Below, in pieces: positions 25,370 to 33,804 of a stretch of DNA of 64,000 bases. The number at the start of each line of letters is the position of its first letter. The first letter of the stretch is position 1. The position numbers and the translations under genes were made by a program. Under the pieces are notes generated by a model that saw only the letters and a program-made list of their open reading frames with translations, was not told the DNA's origin and searched no databases. Origin of the DNA: Lachnospiraceae bacterium (GTDB taxonomy: Bacteria; Bacillota; Clostridia; Lachnospirales; Lachnospiraceae); the NCBI GenBank assembly GCA_023664345.1, contig JAMPFQ010000009.1, positions 1 to 64,000 on the forward strand. The letters run 5' to 3'.

Positions 25370-26098
25370 TTACGCGAGTCCCAGAGACTCTACCGCGTTG
25401 TCCCGGATCAGCGTCTCATAATGTTCCGAGAGAAAAGTGCTGTTATAATGGTTAGGATGCTGCAGTGTTCCATATTCGGACACGATATTGCAGGAGCGGT
25501 CAAAATCATCCCGGTCTTCCTCTCCCTGGACCAGCTGCAACAGATACCTGCCGGATACATCTTCCTTATAGAGGGTGCTCGTGCCGCTGTAATGGGGAGC
25601 GATGATAGCTGCTGCCTCCATGATGCGGGGCAGGGACTCAAACAGGAATACCCTTGTATGATACACGGGACCGCTGTCAGAAGCCGTATCCTTTGCGGTA
25701 TCCGCTGATGCGGCGTTCTCTTCCTGATCAGTCTGGAGCCTGCGGAACAGGTCAAGGACATCATCTGCAGGTGAATTGAAATCATCATTATCATCAAGCT
25801 CTTCCGTCACCGACGGAGCAAAGCGGGAAAATCGGGTATCCAGTTCTTCGGGATCGTCCACTTTCGTGATGATCAGCACGATACATTCCGCGTTGAGCGG
25901 GATCGCTTCGATCATCAGGGGGATATCTTCCGCCTCAAAACCAAATTCAAAATTAGCCTGACGCATCATATCGCGGAACAGGGTCTTTGCCTTTTCGGTC
26001 CCATAGGCCAGCTCGCTGATTTTTAGTTCACGGTTTGCCAAATCTTCACGGGTCAAAGTACAGCGGATCTGATTTTCATTGACTTTTTCTATTTTCAT
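25370..26098 (-). CDS. mecA: Adaptor protein MecA
   Basis: A 242-residue MecA: N-terminal substrate-binding part (KIEKVNENQIRCTLTREDLANRE), an acidic variable linker (about 95-135) and the C-terminal ClpC-binding domain (VFLFESLPRIMEAA). MecA delivers proteins to ClpC/ClpP for degradation and in Bacillus represses competence. AAAGGAAGG precedes the ATG. The gene is monocistronic; its stop lies 19 nt from the DUF1858 terminator, which may serve both. Confidence 0.9.
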   Translation of the reverse strand: MKIEKVNENQIRCTLTREDLANRELKISELAYGTEKAKTLFRDMMRQANFEFGFEAEDIPLMIEAIPLNAECIVLIITKVDDPEELDTRFSRFAPSVTEELDDNDDFNSPADDVLDLFRRLQTDQEENAASADTAKDTASDSGPVYHTRVFLFESLPRIMEAAAIIAPHYSGTSTLYKEDVSGRYLLQLVQGEEDRDDFDRSCNIVSEYGTLQHPNHYNSTFLSEHYETLIRDNAVESLGLA

Positions 26099-26205
26099 TC
26101 GACAACCCTTCCTTTCTGTCCCTTTAGCTTATACTTTACCTTGCTTTAAGTCAATAGTCGGATCGATAACTTTAATTTTTTTTTTATAATTTTTAAAACT
26201 ATTGC

Positions 26206-26234
26206 TTGCCAAATATGACAATGCATTGTATAAT
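26206..26234 (+). promoter_or_regulatory. Promoter without an adjacent reading frame
   Basis: TTGCCA (26206-26211), 17-nt spacer, TATAAT (26229-26234). Expected start near 26241. The next likely gene begins 636 nt later. Confidence 0.65.
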
Positions 26235-26235
26235 C

Positions 26236-26400
26236 ACTTTGTAAGCACCTCCGGTACTCTGTACATGGAAGGGGGCGGCGGTCTTGATCTTCAGTTGATT
26301 TAGTTATTTCCCGGAACATTTCGTTCCGATTCATCCTTTGATTCAGCATTATATTAAGGATGTCTTACAAGTATGAGTGCGGTTTTTATGGACGCACCTG
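26236..26400 (+). ncRNA. Candidate structured small RNA or long leader, unidentified
   Basis: Directly after a strong promoter. Possible closing stem ACTTtGTAAG (26236-26245) with CTTACAAGT (26364-26372); inside are hairpins GTAC-tct-GTAC, CGGAAC-atttc-GTTCCG and CATCCTT/AAGGATG; a weak GTGCG/CGCAC stem follows. No convincing frame with a ribosome site is present. Its size and closing stem could suit a 6S-like RNA or an unknown riboswitch, but I cannot assign a family. Confidence 0.4.
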
Positions 26401-26515
26401 CCTGGTCATAGTAATTCAACTAATATTTTCACACATATGATTCATTTTAAACAAACAGGTTATTGACAAATTTTGTCATTACCGTACTGCCGGAGATGTT
26501 TATATTTATATGCGA

Positions 26516-26683
26516 GGATCCGATATCTGCGACTTTTCCTGAAAATTCATCACGGGAACTTTTGGTCGGAAAAGTCAGGACGCGGATCCGGAGCCAGTGT
26601 CAATGCTGTCAGTGAAACGGAAAAGCTGCTGCCATGGAACAGGACGGGCTGCCTCTCATGCTGGAATGGCGTGGCAGCAGCTT
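26516..26683 (+). other. Two long hairpins upstream of the GH18 gene
   Basis: Hairpin 1 (26516-26589): GGATCCG/CGGATCC outside and GACTTTTCC/GGAAAAGTC inside. Hairpin 2 (26633-26683): perfect 12-bp AAGCTGCTGCCA/TGGCAGCAGCTT followed by CTTAG. With the candidate RNA above, they fill the 778-nt gap 26099-26876, where I see no gene. Confidence 0.5.
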
Positions 26684-26876
26684 CTTAGTAACAGTTCAGA
26701 CAGGTCCTTCCGCGAAGTCAAAATTGCGTCTGATGTAATTTTGCAATACTCTTCTTAATAAAATTTTAAGATATCGGCACATTTTGGTAATGATTTTGGC
26801 AATGGAATATGGTAGAATATATCTGTTGTCTTTATAATAAAGGTTATATGTACATACGCAAAGAGAGGTAATATAC

Positions 26877-28577
26877 ATGAAGAAGATCATACCGGTCGTT
26901 GTGGCGCTGGTGCTGATATTGATCATTGGCGGAGTGGCTGTTGGCGGGATGCTGCTGGACAAGTATTCCTACAGCAAGGAAACAGCAGATCTGACAGAAT
27001 ATTACGGAGTGACGGGAGAAAGGCTGGCAATCGTCCTGCAGGATGAGATCGTGCCGGAGCAGGCTGTCCGCAGGGACGGCGCCTGTTATTTCGATCTGGA
27101 TACAGTGCATGCTTATTTTGACGAGGGATTTTATGTGGATACGCAGGAGCAGCTGCTTCTGTACACCACGGCGACGGACACCTACAGGGTGGATATAGGG
27201 TCGGGCAGCTGGCAGAACAGTTCGGAGATGAAAGACCTGGGATGCACGATCTGCTTTATTGAGGGCGATAAGATATATGTGGCGGCGGATTACCTGAAAC
27301 TGTTTGCCAATTTTTCCTATGAAGTGTTCAACGACCTATGCATGCAGGTCTACACGGAATGGGGAACCAGGGAAGTGGCGGAGGTTGTCAAGGATACCCA
27401 GGTGAGGAGCCTGGGCGGGATCAAGAGTCCGATTCTGAGACAGGTCGCCAGAGGCGAGACAGTGGAGATCCTGAACCAGATGGAGACCTGGAGCGAGGTA
27501 AAGACCTCCGATTCCATCATAGGATATATTGAAAACAAGAGGCTGTCCGAACTCACCACCGAGACGGAAGCGCCGGTCATGGATCACGTTCCTGACGAGT
27601 ATACCTCACTTTCCATGGCAGGCAAGGTAAGCTTGGGCTGGCACTCCATAGGGGGCGTGGGTGGAAACGACACGCTCAGCGCCATGGTGGCGGAGAGCAA
27701 GGGAATGAATGTGATCGCACCCACATGGTTCAGCCTGAATGACAACGAGGGAAATTTCCGTTCCTTTGGCACCACCCGGTATGTGGAGCAGGCTCATGGC
27801 TACGGATTACAGGTGTGGGGCGTCTGGGACAATTTTAATTATAAGAATGAAACAGGAGCGGATATCGACAGTTATGCGGTGCTTTCTTCTACTTCCAAAC
27901 GGCAGCTGCTGGTACAGGGCATGATCGGTACGGCGCTGTCCATGGGGCTGGACGGCATCAATATTGACTTCGAGGGATTGACGGAAGACATCGGTGTGCA
28001 TTATATACAGTTCTTAAGGGAACTGTCCGTGGAGTGTCGGAAGAACGGTCTGGTGCTTTCCATAGATAATTATGTGCCTTTCCATTTTAATGAGTTTTAT
28101 CGGCTGGATATCCAGGGGGAGATCGCGGATTATGTCATTATCATGGGATATGACGAGCACTGGCACGGAAGTGGGAATCCGGGGAGCGTGGCCAGCATCG
28201 ACTATGTATCCAACGGCATCACAAAGACGCTGGAGCAGGTGCCTGCGGAAAAAGTAGTGAACGCGCTTCCGTTCTATACTATTCTGTGGAAGACGGAAGG
28301 CGCCAATGTGACGGATGAATATATCACCCTGAACAATATGGCGGATTTCCTGCAGCGCGTGAACATCACGCCGGAGTGGGACGAGGAAACCTGCCAGAAT
28401 TACGCAGAATGGCAGAGTGGTTCCGCAACCTACCAGATCTGGGTGGAGGATCTGGAATCGCTGAAAGTAAAACTGAGTGTGATGAGCGCCCAGAATATAG
28501 CGGGCGTGGCGGTATGGAGGCTGGGATACGGAACACCGGGGGCATGGGAACTGATCAATGCCTATGCCGGATTATAA
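26877..28577 (+). CDS. GH18-family glycosidase with SH3-like domain, membrane-anchored
   Basis: A 566-residue exported protein: N-terminal membrane anchor (residues 5-26), a stalk region like copper-amine-oxidase N-domains (about 35-150), a bacterial SH3-like domain (about 158-220: VRSLGGIKSPILRQVARGETVEIL) and a GH18 barrel (about 235-566). The catalytic motif DGINIDFE gives Asp359, Asp364 and Glu366. GH18 proteins of this type act on peptidoglycan or spore cortex N-acetylglucosamine bonds. GAGAGGT precedes the ATG. A spore or wall role is likely; the exact substrate is not shown. Confidence 0.85.
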   Translation: MKKIIPVVVALVLILIIGGVAVGGMLLDKYSYSKETADLTEYYGVTGERLAIVLQDEIVPEQAVRRDGACYFDLDTVHAYFDEGFYVDTQEQLLLYTTATDTYRVDIGSGSWQNSSEMKDLGCTICFIEGDKIYVAADYLKLFANFSYEVFNDLCMQVYTEWGTREVAEVVKDTQVRSLGGIKSPILRQVARGETVEILNQMETWSEVKTSDSIIGYIENKRLSELTTETEAPVMDHVPDEYTSLSMAGKVSLGWHSIGGVGGNDTLSAMVAESKGMNVIAPTWFSLNDNEGNFRSFGTTRYVEQAHGYGLQVWGVWDNFNYKNETGADIDSYAVLSSTSKRQLLVQGMIGTALSMGLDGINIDFEGLTEDIGVHYIQFLRELSVECRKNGLVLSIDNYVPFHFNEFYRLDIQGEIADYVIIMGYDEHWHGSGNPGSVASIDYVSNGITKTLEQVPAEKVVNALPFYTILWKTEGANVTDEYITLNNMADFLQRVNITPEWDEETCQNYAEWQSGSATYQIWVEDLESLKVKLSVMSAQNIAGVAVWRLGYGTPGAWELINAYAGL

Positions 28578-28586
28578 ACAGAATGA

Positions 28587-28622
28587 AAAAGCCTGTGCGG
28601 AAATTGTGCCGCACAGGCTTTT
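28587..28622. terminator. Terminator after the GH18 gene
   Basis: A 14-bp stem AAAAGCCTGTGCGG/CCGCACAGGCTTTT, symmetric enough to work for the convergent sortase-substrate gene too. Confidence 0.88.
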
Positions 28623-28642
28623 ATAAGCTTTATACAGATGCA

Positions 28643-29470
28643 TCATTTCTTTTCCGATCTCTTTAAGAGCAGGCTTGCGCCTGAGCAGGAAACAGCGATC
28701 AGGGACAGCCATATGATGGGAGAGGTCTCCCCTGTCTTGGGAACCTTGTCATATTCGTTCGAAGAAGAACTGGGAGCGGGCTGCGGAGTCGCAGCGGTCG
28801 TATTGGCGGTTGCCGGACTGACGCCGTCGCGGCTGTAATAGATCGGGTCGGTTGTCAGATTCCCCTTTTCCATTGCAAAAGTATTGGCCGCGAAATCATT
28901 GCCGTAGGGCGGATTACCGTCCCAGCCGTCTTCCGCCGTAAAATAAGTCACTGTTCCGTGTACGGCGATAGTAGGCCCGCCGTCCCGGACATCATCGTAG
29001 GAATACAGATTGGCAACATTGTTGTTGAAGTTCGCGGTAGCCGTATCGTACACATATCCGTTGAAAACATCGCCGGATACGGAAGCCCTTGTATTGTCGA
29101 GGAAATAGCAGTTGTCAATGCCGCCGGATACGGAAACCACTGCGATAATATCGGACGTATTCGCAATGGTAAGATTGCTCAGATGCGCGCTGATGGTCAG
29201 CGCATTGTTCCGGGCGCCGTTTCCTACAATGACGATATCGCCGTCTTTGATCATTTCGTTCATATAATAGACTTCCCTGGTCAGGTCGGGGCGGGTATCA
29301 TCCCATATACTTCCCGGCTGATAGAACCAGCCGTCGTCCTTGTATAAGACATAATAAGTGGCGGGCTCCTCCGCGGAGACGGTGAGCGCATTGGCGTTCG
29401 GCAGAACAGCCAGCATCAATGCTGAGACTGTCAGCGCCAGGATCTTTTTGAAAGCATTTAACCTTTTCAT
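28643..29470 (-). CDS. Sortase-anchored surface protein
   Basis: A 275-residue secreted protein: Sec signal (residues 1-33, ending near VSAEE), a body rich in Asn/Thr/Ile strands with a right-handed beta-helix-like character, a Ser/Pro/Thr-rich stalk, and a C-terminal cell-wall sorting signal: VPKTG, a hydrophobic helix and the tail KRSEKK. The sorting motif differs from classical LPXTG. The sortase gene ends 23 nt upstream on the same strand, so this is probably its dedicated substrate. The ligand or function of the body is unknown. Confidence 0.82.
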   Translation of the reverse strand: MKRLNAFKKILALTVSALMLAVLPNANALTVSAEEPATYYVLYKDDGWFYQPGSIWDDTRPDLTREVYYMNEMIKDGDIVIVGNGARNNALTISAHLSNLTIANTSDIIAVVSVSGGIDNCYFLDNTRASVSGDVFNGYVYDTATANFNNNVANLYSYDDVRDGGPTIAVHGTVTYFTAEDGWDGNPPYGNDFAANTFAMEKGNLTTDPIYYSRDGVSPATANTTAATPQPAPSSSSNEYDKVPKTGETSPIIWLSLIAVSCSGASLLLKRSEKK

Positions 29471-29493
29471 AAAATTACCTCCTGATGTTTGGA

Positions 29494-30369
29494 TTATTCA
29501 TTAAGGGGCAGATAAACATCCCCGCTGTCCACTTCCTTTGCGACAACTACAAAGCGTCCGTTCTCCACATGGTACACGCAGGTGGATAAGGTGATAAAAT
29601 GGTCGCCGAATTCTGCGGTGACACCTGTGTCATATAAGGACATCTCCTTGATATTATCGTAGAAATCATCAAATTCTTCCTGTGTATCAGCCTGAAAGAA
29701 CTGATAGAACTTAAACACCTTGTCTGACTTTCGGAAGACCTGTGAACGGAACACGGCGATGACCTCATAATTGCGCTGGCATTCTTCCGTATATAATATG
29801 ATGTCTTTGTGCTCCTGACAGAAAGATTCTTTCTCATAATCGGTCAGAGTCCCGAACATGGCGCCGGATCTCATGTTATGGCCATGGATGATGAGATTGG
29901 TGGTCAGGGGATCCAGACAGCTGTCTGTGTCCAGAATCAGGCAGCCGTTGTCATTGGCGGAACCGTCAAAATCACGGTGCAGATAATATTCCTCATCCCT
30001 GGGAGTCCACATGACAGGATAATCGATGTCGGTGCCCGGAATCTGGAGCCACGCCCCCATATCTTCATTGGCAAGGAACGCGTCCTTGTATGGATTGACC
30101 ACCGCTTCCGGTGTGGGAACGGGTGTCGGATCCGGCGAGGGGACTTCAGGCGTCGGTGTAGCCGTTGGTGTGGGCGTCACAGGCGCGGGGGTCGGCGTGG
30201 GCACGGCCTCCGAACTGACGGAGGCCTGCTCCCGCAATCCGTCAACGGTTTCCTGAGAGTGTCGGTCCTGTATCCGGCTCCTAAGGAGCAGGATGCCGAT
30301 GATAAGGAGACAGACAACGGAAATGATCGATAATATGCCTGCTGCTTTTTTCCTGTTCTCGTTATCCAT
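29494..30369 (-). CDS. srtB: Class B sortase
   Basis: A 291-residue membrane transpeptidase: N-terminal anchor (residues 11-30), a Pro/Thr-rich spacer (55-90) and a class B sortase domain. Catalytic residues: His164 in IHGHNM, Cys264 in LSTC and Arg272 in NGRFVVVA. It would cut the VPKTG signal of the next gene and attach the protein to peptidoglycan or build a polymer. The Pro-Thr-Pro spacer likely spans the wall. Promoter at 30417-30445. Confidence 0.9.
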   Translation of the reverse strand: MDNENRKKAAGILSIISVVCLLIIGILLLRSRIQDRHSQETVDGLREQASVSSEAVPTPTPAPVTPTPTATPTPEVPSPDPTPVPTPEAVVNPYKDAFLANEDMGAWLQIPGTDIDYPVMWTPRDEEYYLHRDFDGSANDNGCLILDTDSCLDPLTTNLIIHGHNMRSGAMFGTLTDYEKESFCQEHKDIILYTEECQRNYEVIAVFRSQVFRKSDKVFKFYQFFQADTQEEFDDFYDNIKEMSLYDTGVTAEFGDHFITLSTCVYHVENGRFVVVAKEVDSGDVYLPLNE

Positions 30370-30416
30370 AAATCAACTCTTTCCGCCAAAGTCATCTGAC
30401 TGTGCCTATATCATAT

Positions 30417-30445
30417 ATCATAACGAAAAAGGCGGTAAAATGCAA
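30417..30445 (-). promoter_or_regulatory. Promoter of the sortase-substrate operon
   Basis: On minus: TTGCAT (30445-30440), 17-nt spacer, TATGAT (30422-30417). Confidence 0.6.
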
Positions 30446-30540
30446 CCGCAATCTGCAAAAACATTCGTCGGGCGATCATCCTGAATGAAGGCTGGATATC
30501 CCTGCATATACTGGATATAAAGGTATATCAGGATATGATC

Positions 30541-31272
30541 ATGAAAAAATTGGAAGAAGCTTTACGGTGGTGCAGGAAGCGAAAGCTTGTGGCAGTGGCG
30601 GTGGGGACTCTTTCCCTGCTCTCCCTTGTGGTGCTGGAGGAAAAAGGCGCTTTTTCCGCGGGCGGGGATAATGTGCGGGGGTCGGAGGAAAGGATCCGCG
30701 TGGTGGTGGACGCGGGACACGGCGGCATGGATCCCGGCAAGGTAGGAATCAACGGCGCCAATGAGAAAGAGATCAACCTGCAGATTGCGGAATACTTAAG
30801 ACAATATCTGGAAGCAAATGATATTGAAGTGGTCATGACCAGGGAAACTGATGAGGGACTGAATGATGCCGATGCTTCCAATAAGAAAGTGCAGGATATG
30901 AAAAGACGCATCGAACTGATAGACGAGACCGCTCCGGCAATCACGGTGAGCATCCACCAGAACAGCTATCCGGAGGAATATGTCCACGGCGCCCAGGTCT
31001 TTTATTATACCGGGAGCAAAGAGGGGCAGGCCCTGGCGCAGAGCATCCAGGAGGAACTGGTGGCGAAGCTGGATCCGGAAAACAAGCGCCAGGTAAAGGA
31101 GAACGACAGCTACTACCTGCTGAAAAAAACAGGCATTCCCATCGTCATTGTGGAGTGCGGCTTCCTCTCCAACAGCGCCGAGGCCGAAAAACTCTGCACG
31201 GAAGCCTATCAAAAGAGGGTGGCCTGGGCGATACATATGGGGATCCTGCGGTATCTGAATACACGGCAATAA
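30541..31272 (+). CDS. cwlD: N-acetylmuramoyl-L-alanine amidase CwlD
   Basis: A 243-residue amidase_3 enzyme with one N-terminal membrane segment. Zinc motifs: DAGHGGMDPG near residue 59, the glutamate in KEINLQ, HQN near 137 and the catalytic VECGFLSN near 204. CwlD removes peptides from muramic acid during muramic-lactam formation in spore cortex. The start at 30541 has AGGA at 7 nt; ATG 30535 is too close to it. With SleB at 33.8 kb it suggests a spore-former or a descendant of one. Confidence 0.87.
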   Translation: MKKLEEALRWCRKRKLVAVAVGTLSLLSLVVLEEKGAFSAGGDNVRGSEERIRVVVDAGHGGMDPGKVGINGANEKEINLQIAEYLRQYLEANDIEVVMTRETDEGLNDADASNKKVQDMKRRIELIDETAPAITVSIHQNSYPEEYVHGAQVFYYTGSKEGQALAQSIQEELVAKLDPENKRQVKENDSYYLLKKTGIPIVIVECGFLSNSAEAEKLCTEAYQKRVAWAIHMGILRYLNTRQ

Positions 31273-31275
31273 AGA

Positions 31276-31304
31276 TTGTACAGGAGAAAAAAGTGTGGTA
31301 CAAT
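31276..31304 (+). promoter_or_regulatory. Promoter-like pair ahead of family C repeat copy 2
   Basis: TTGTAC (31276-31281), 17-nt spacer, extended -10 TGGTACAAT ending 31304. The expected start near 31311 would be just before the first arm of the repeat. Confidence 0.45.
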
Positions 31305-31313
31305 GTTCGCAAA

Positions 31314-31429
31314 GGGCAGAGTCAAGTGCCCGAAAAAGCAGATGCCGTGCTTGCACGAGCAGATGCTTTTTCGGGGATTTGACGAGCGAAGCGAACCCGA
31401 AAAATCTCCGATTTTTCGGGTCTCTGCCC
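31314..31429 (+). repeat. Family C multi-hairpin repeat, copy 2
   Basis: Outer arms GGGCAGAG/CTCTGCCC; a 12-bp stem CCCGAAAAAGCA (31329-31340) with TGCTTTTTCGGG (31364-31375); an inner GTGC-tt-GCAC; a GTCAA/TTGAC pairing; and a terminator-like CCGAAAAATC/GATTTTTCGG. In copy 3 the 12-bp stem is CCCAAAAGAACA/TGTTCTTTTGGG, fully compensated. Confidence 0.8.
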
Positions 31430-31593
31430 GTGACTTGCGGAAACATGGCAAAAAGTTGACACCGAAGGCCATTGTGCCAGCTGCTGGATTGAGTGTGCGC
31501 TGAAAACCAACGGTTTTCGGGTCTCTGCCCGTGACTTGCGGAAACATGGCAAAAAGTTGACACCGAAGGCCATTGTGCCAGCTGCTGGATTGA
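31413..31593 (+). repeat. Direct duplication of the family C 3' flank (101-bp period)
   Basis: About 80 bp starting TTTTCGGGTCTCTGCCCGTG and ending GCCAGCTGCTGGATTGA occur at 31413-31492 and again at 31514-31593 without mismatch. Recent tandem duplication. No gene lies in 31273-31668. Confidence 0.85.
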
Positions 31594-31668
31594 CCATGTC
31601 CTGAAGCACACGGAAATATGGCGCAATGTATATGAGAAAATAAAGAAAGTTGGAAAAGCATCAGGAAA

Positions 31669-32733
31669 ATGAACACGAAGATCGTTAAGATACAATCGCG
31701 GAAGGAACCCTTTTCCGAGGAGGAGGAGGAAGTCCTGCGGCAGGCGGGCCAGGTCATCAGGGCAGGCGGCCTGGTGGCGTTCCCCACGGAAACCGTGTAT
31801 GGGCTCGGTGGGGACGCGCTGGACAGGGAATCTTCCCGGAAAATATATGCGGCCAAAGGCAGGCCCTCGGACAATCCGCTGATCGTCCATATCTGTCGGC
31901 TGGAAGACATTTTTTCCCTTGTGAAAGTGTTCCCTGAGACCGCCAGGAGAGCGGCGGATGCTTTCTGGCCGGGGCCCCTCACCATGATCTTTCCCAAGTC
32001 TGACGGGGTGCCTTATGAGACCACCGGAGGTCTGGATACGGTGGCGGTCAGGTTCCCATCCCATCCCATAGCGAGAAAGCTGATCGGTTACGGGGGCGGA
32101 TATGTGGCGGCTCCCAGTGCGAACCTGTCAGGCAGGCCCAGTCCTACGGCGGCGAAGTATGTGGTCGAAGATATGGACGGCAGGATCGATATGATCCTGG
32201 ACGGCGGCGAAGACGATATCGGCCTGGAGTCCACTGTGGTGGATATGACCGTCACCCCTCCCCAGATCCTGCGTCCGGGCTTTGTCACTAGGGAGATGCT
32301 GGAAAAGGTGTTGGGAGAGATCGATATGGATGTCACGATCATAGAGCCGGAGAGTTCCCTGGCTCCTAAGGCTCCCGGCATGAAATACCGCCATTACGCG
32401 CCCAGGGGGGAACTGACCATTGTGGAGGGATCGCCTGAAAAGGTGGTGGACTATATGAACAGGGCTGCGGCGGCGGACAAAGCCGCAGGCGAAAGAGTCG
32501 GGATCATCGCCACCAGCGGCTTCCTGAAAGATTACCGGGCGGATGTGGTAAAATGCGCGGGAAGCAGGGAGCGGGAGGAAGAGATCGCCCGGCGGCTGTT
32601 CGCCATCCTGAGGGAATTTGACGATGAGGGAGTGACCAGGATCTATTCGGAAAGTTTTGACAGCCAGGGCCTTGGGCAGGCCATCATGAACCGGCTGCTG
32701 AAAGCCGCGGGGCACAGGGTGGTCAGGCTCTGA
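31669..32733 (+). CDS. tsaC: Threonylcarbamoyl-AMP synthase (Sua5/YwlC type)
   Basis: A 354-residue enzyme: N-terminal YrdC domain (about 20-215; GGLVAFPTETVYGLGGDA, KGRPSDNPLIVH, PSANLSGRPSPT) and a C-terminal Sua5 domain, so the long Sua5 form. It makes threonylcarbamoyl-AMP from threonine, bicarbonate and ATP for the t6A modification of tRNA. The ribosome site AGGAAA is modest. It starts a plus-strand run with rpiB, a dCMP deaminase and a SleB protein. Confidence 0.92.
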   Translation: MNTKIVKIQSRKEPFSEEEEEVLRQAGQVIRAGGLVAFPTETVYGLGGDALDRESSRKIYAAKGRPSDNPLIVHICRLEDIFSLVKVFPETARRAADAFWPGPLTMIFPKSDGVPYETTGGLDTVAVRFPSHPIARKLIGYGGGYVAAPSANLSGRPSPTAAKYVVEDMDGRIDMILDGGEDDIGLESTVVDMTVTPPQILRPGFVTREMLEKVLGEIDMDVTIIEPESSLAPKAPGMKYRHYAPRGELTIVEGSPEKVVDYMNRAAAADKAAGERVGIIATSGFLKDYRADVVKCAGSREREEEIARRLFAILREFDDEGVTRIYSESFDSQGLGQAIMNRLLKAAGHRVVRL

Positions 32734-32806
32734 CAGGACAGGCTCCCGGCTGGGGAACAGGCGGCACGGATAAGGTTGGAGAATGAAGGACACGGGAGGG
32801 CAAAAT

Positions 32807-33244
32807 ATGATAGCGATCGGGAGCGATCATGGCGGATATGGGTTAAAGCAGAGAGTAGTCCGGTATCTGGAGGAAAAAGGGATTGCCTGTCAGGATATGG
32901 GATGTGACGGCACGGCAAGCTGTGATTACCCTGTTTTTGGACATGCTGTTGCAAAAGCGGTGGCAGAGGGAAAATGCGAGAAAGGGATCGTGATCTGTAC
33001 CACCGGGATCGGCATCAGCATTTCGGCGAACAAAGTCCCGGGCGTCCGCTGTGCGCTCTGCTCGGACACGCTGTCCGCAAAAATGACCCGGCTCCACAAT
33101 GACGCCAATGTACTGGCGCTGGGAGCGGGAATCGTGGGAGAGAACCTTGCCCTGGATATCGTGGAGACGTTTCTGGGTACGGACTTTTCCGGAGAGGAGC
33201 GCCACCAGAGGAGGATCGATCTGATCGAAAAGACGGAAATGTAG
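32807..33244 (+). CDS. rpiB: Ribose-5-phosphate isomerase B
   Basis: A 145-residue RpiB/LacAB-family isomerase: IAIGSDHGGYGLK at the N-terminus, the catalytic region GIVICTTGIGISISANK and RLHNDANVLALGAG. It interconverts ribose 5-phosphate and ribulose 5-phosphate in the pentose phosphate pathway. GGGAGGG precedes the ATG at 32807; an upstream open extension of eight codons lacks one. It follows tsaC by 73 nt. Confidence 0.92.
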   Translation: MIAIGSDHGGYGLKQRVVRYLEEKGIACQDMGCDGTASCDYPVFGHAVAKAVAEGKCEKGIVICTTGIGISISANKVPGVRCALCSDTLSAKMTRLHNDANVLALGAGIVGENLALDIVETFLGTDFSGEERHQRRIDLIEKTEM

Positions 33245-33308
33245 GCAGTGGCTTTCAGACGGGATGACATATCCGCAGGATGGTCATTGTATGGAGAAGG
33301 AGATATCG

Positions 33309-33791
33309 ATGAACAAAAGACAGGATTATATCAGCTGGGACGAATATTTCATGGGCGTGGCGCAGCTGTCCGGGATGCGCTCCAAGGATCCAGGCACTCA
33401 GATAGGAGCCTGCATCGTCAGCATGGACAACAAAATATTGTCCATGGGGTACAACGGTCTTCCCAGCGGCTGTGATGATGATGATTTCCCCTGGGACAGA
33501 GAGGGGGAGGAACTGGATACGAAGTACCCTTATGTGACCCATGGCGAACTGAATGCGATCCTGAACTACAGGGGCGGATCCCTGGAGGGAACCAAGCTGT
33601 ATGTATCCCTGTTTCCCTGCAATGAGTGCGCCAAGGCGATCATCCAGGCGGGAATCCGCACGGTGGTGTTCGACAGCGACAAATATGAGGGAACGCCTGC
33701 GAACAGGGCTTCCAAGAGGATGTTTGACGCGGCGGGAGTGACATATATACCCTATTCCCGGACGGGACGGCAGATACATATCCGAGTATGA
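33309..33791 (+). CDS. dCMP deaminase family protein (ComEB-like)
   Basis: A 160-residue cytidine/deoxycytidylate deaminase. Zinc motifs HGELNAI (His and catalytic Glu) and PCNECAKAI, with the nucleotide-binding DPGTQIGACIV and GYNGLPSGCDD. It deaminates dCMP to dUMP for dTMP synthesis. AAGGAG precedes the ATG at 33309. It belongs to the tsaC-rpiB run. Confidence 0.88.
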   Translation: MNKRQDYISWDEYFMGVAQLSGMRSKDPGTQIGACIVSMDNKILSMGYNGLPSGCDDDDFPWDREGEELDTKYPYVTHGELNAILNYRGGSLEGTKLYVSLFPCNECAKAIIQAGIRTVVFDSDKYEGTPANRASKRMFDAAGVTYIPYSRTGRQIHIRV

Positions 33792-33804
33792 GATAAGAGG
33801 GCAG

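Noticed and set aside
26146..26349. 67-residue minus-strand frame between mecA and the GH18 gene
   Set aside because: No ribosome site, no family resemblance, and a convincing promoter and RNA stems run on the other strand.
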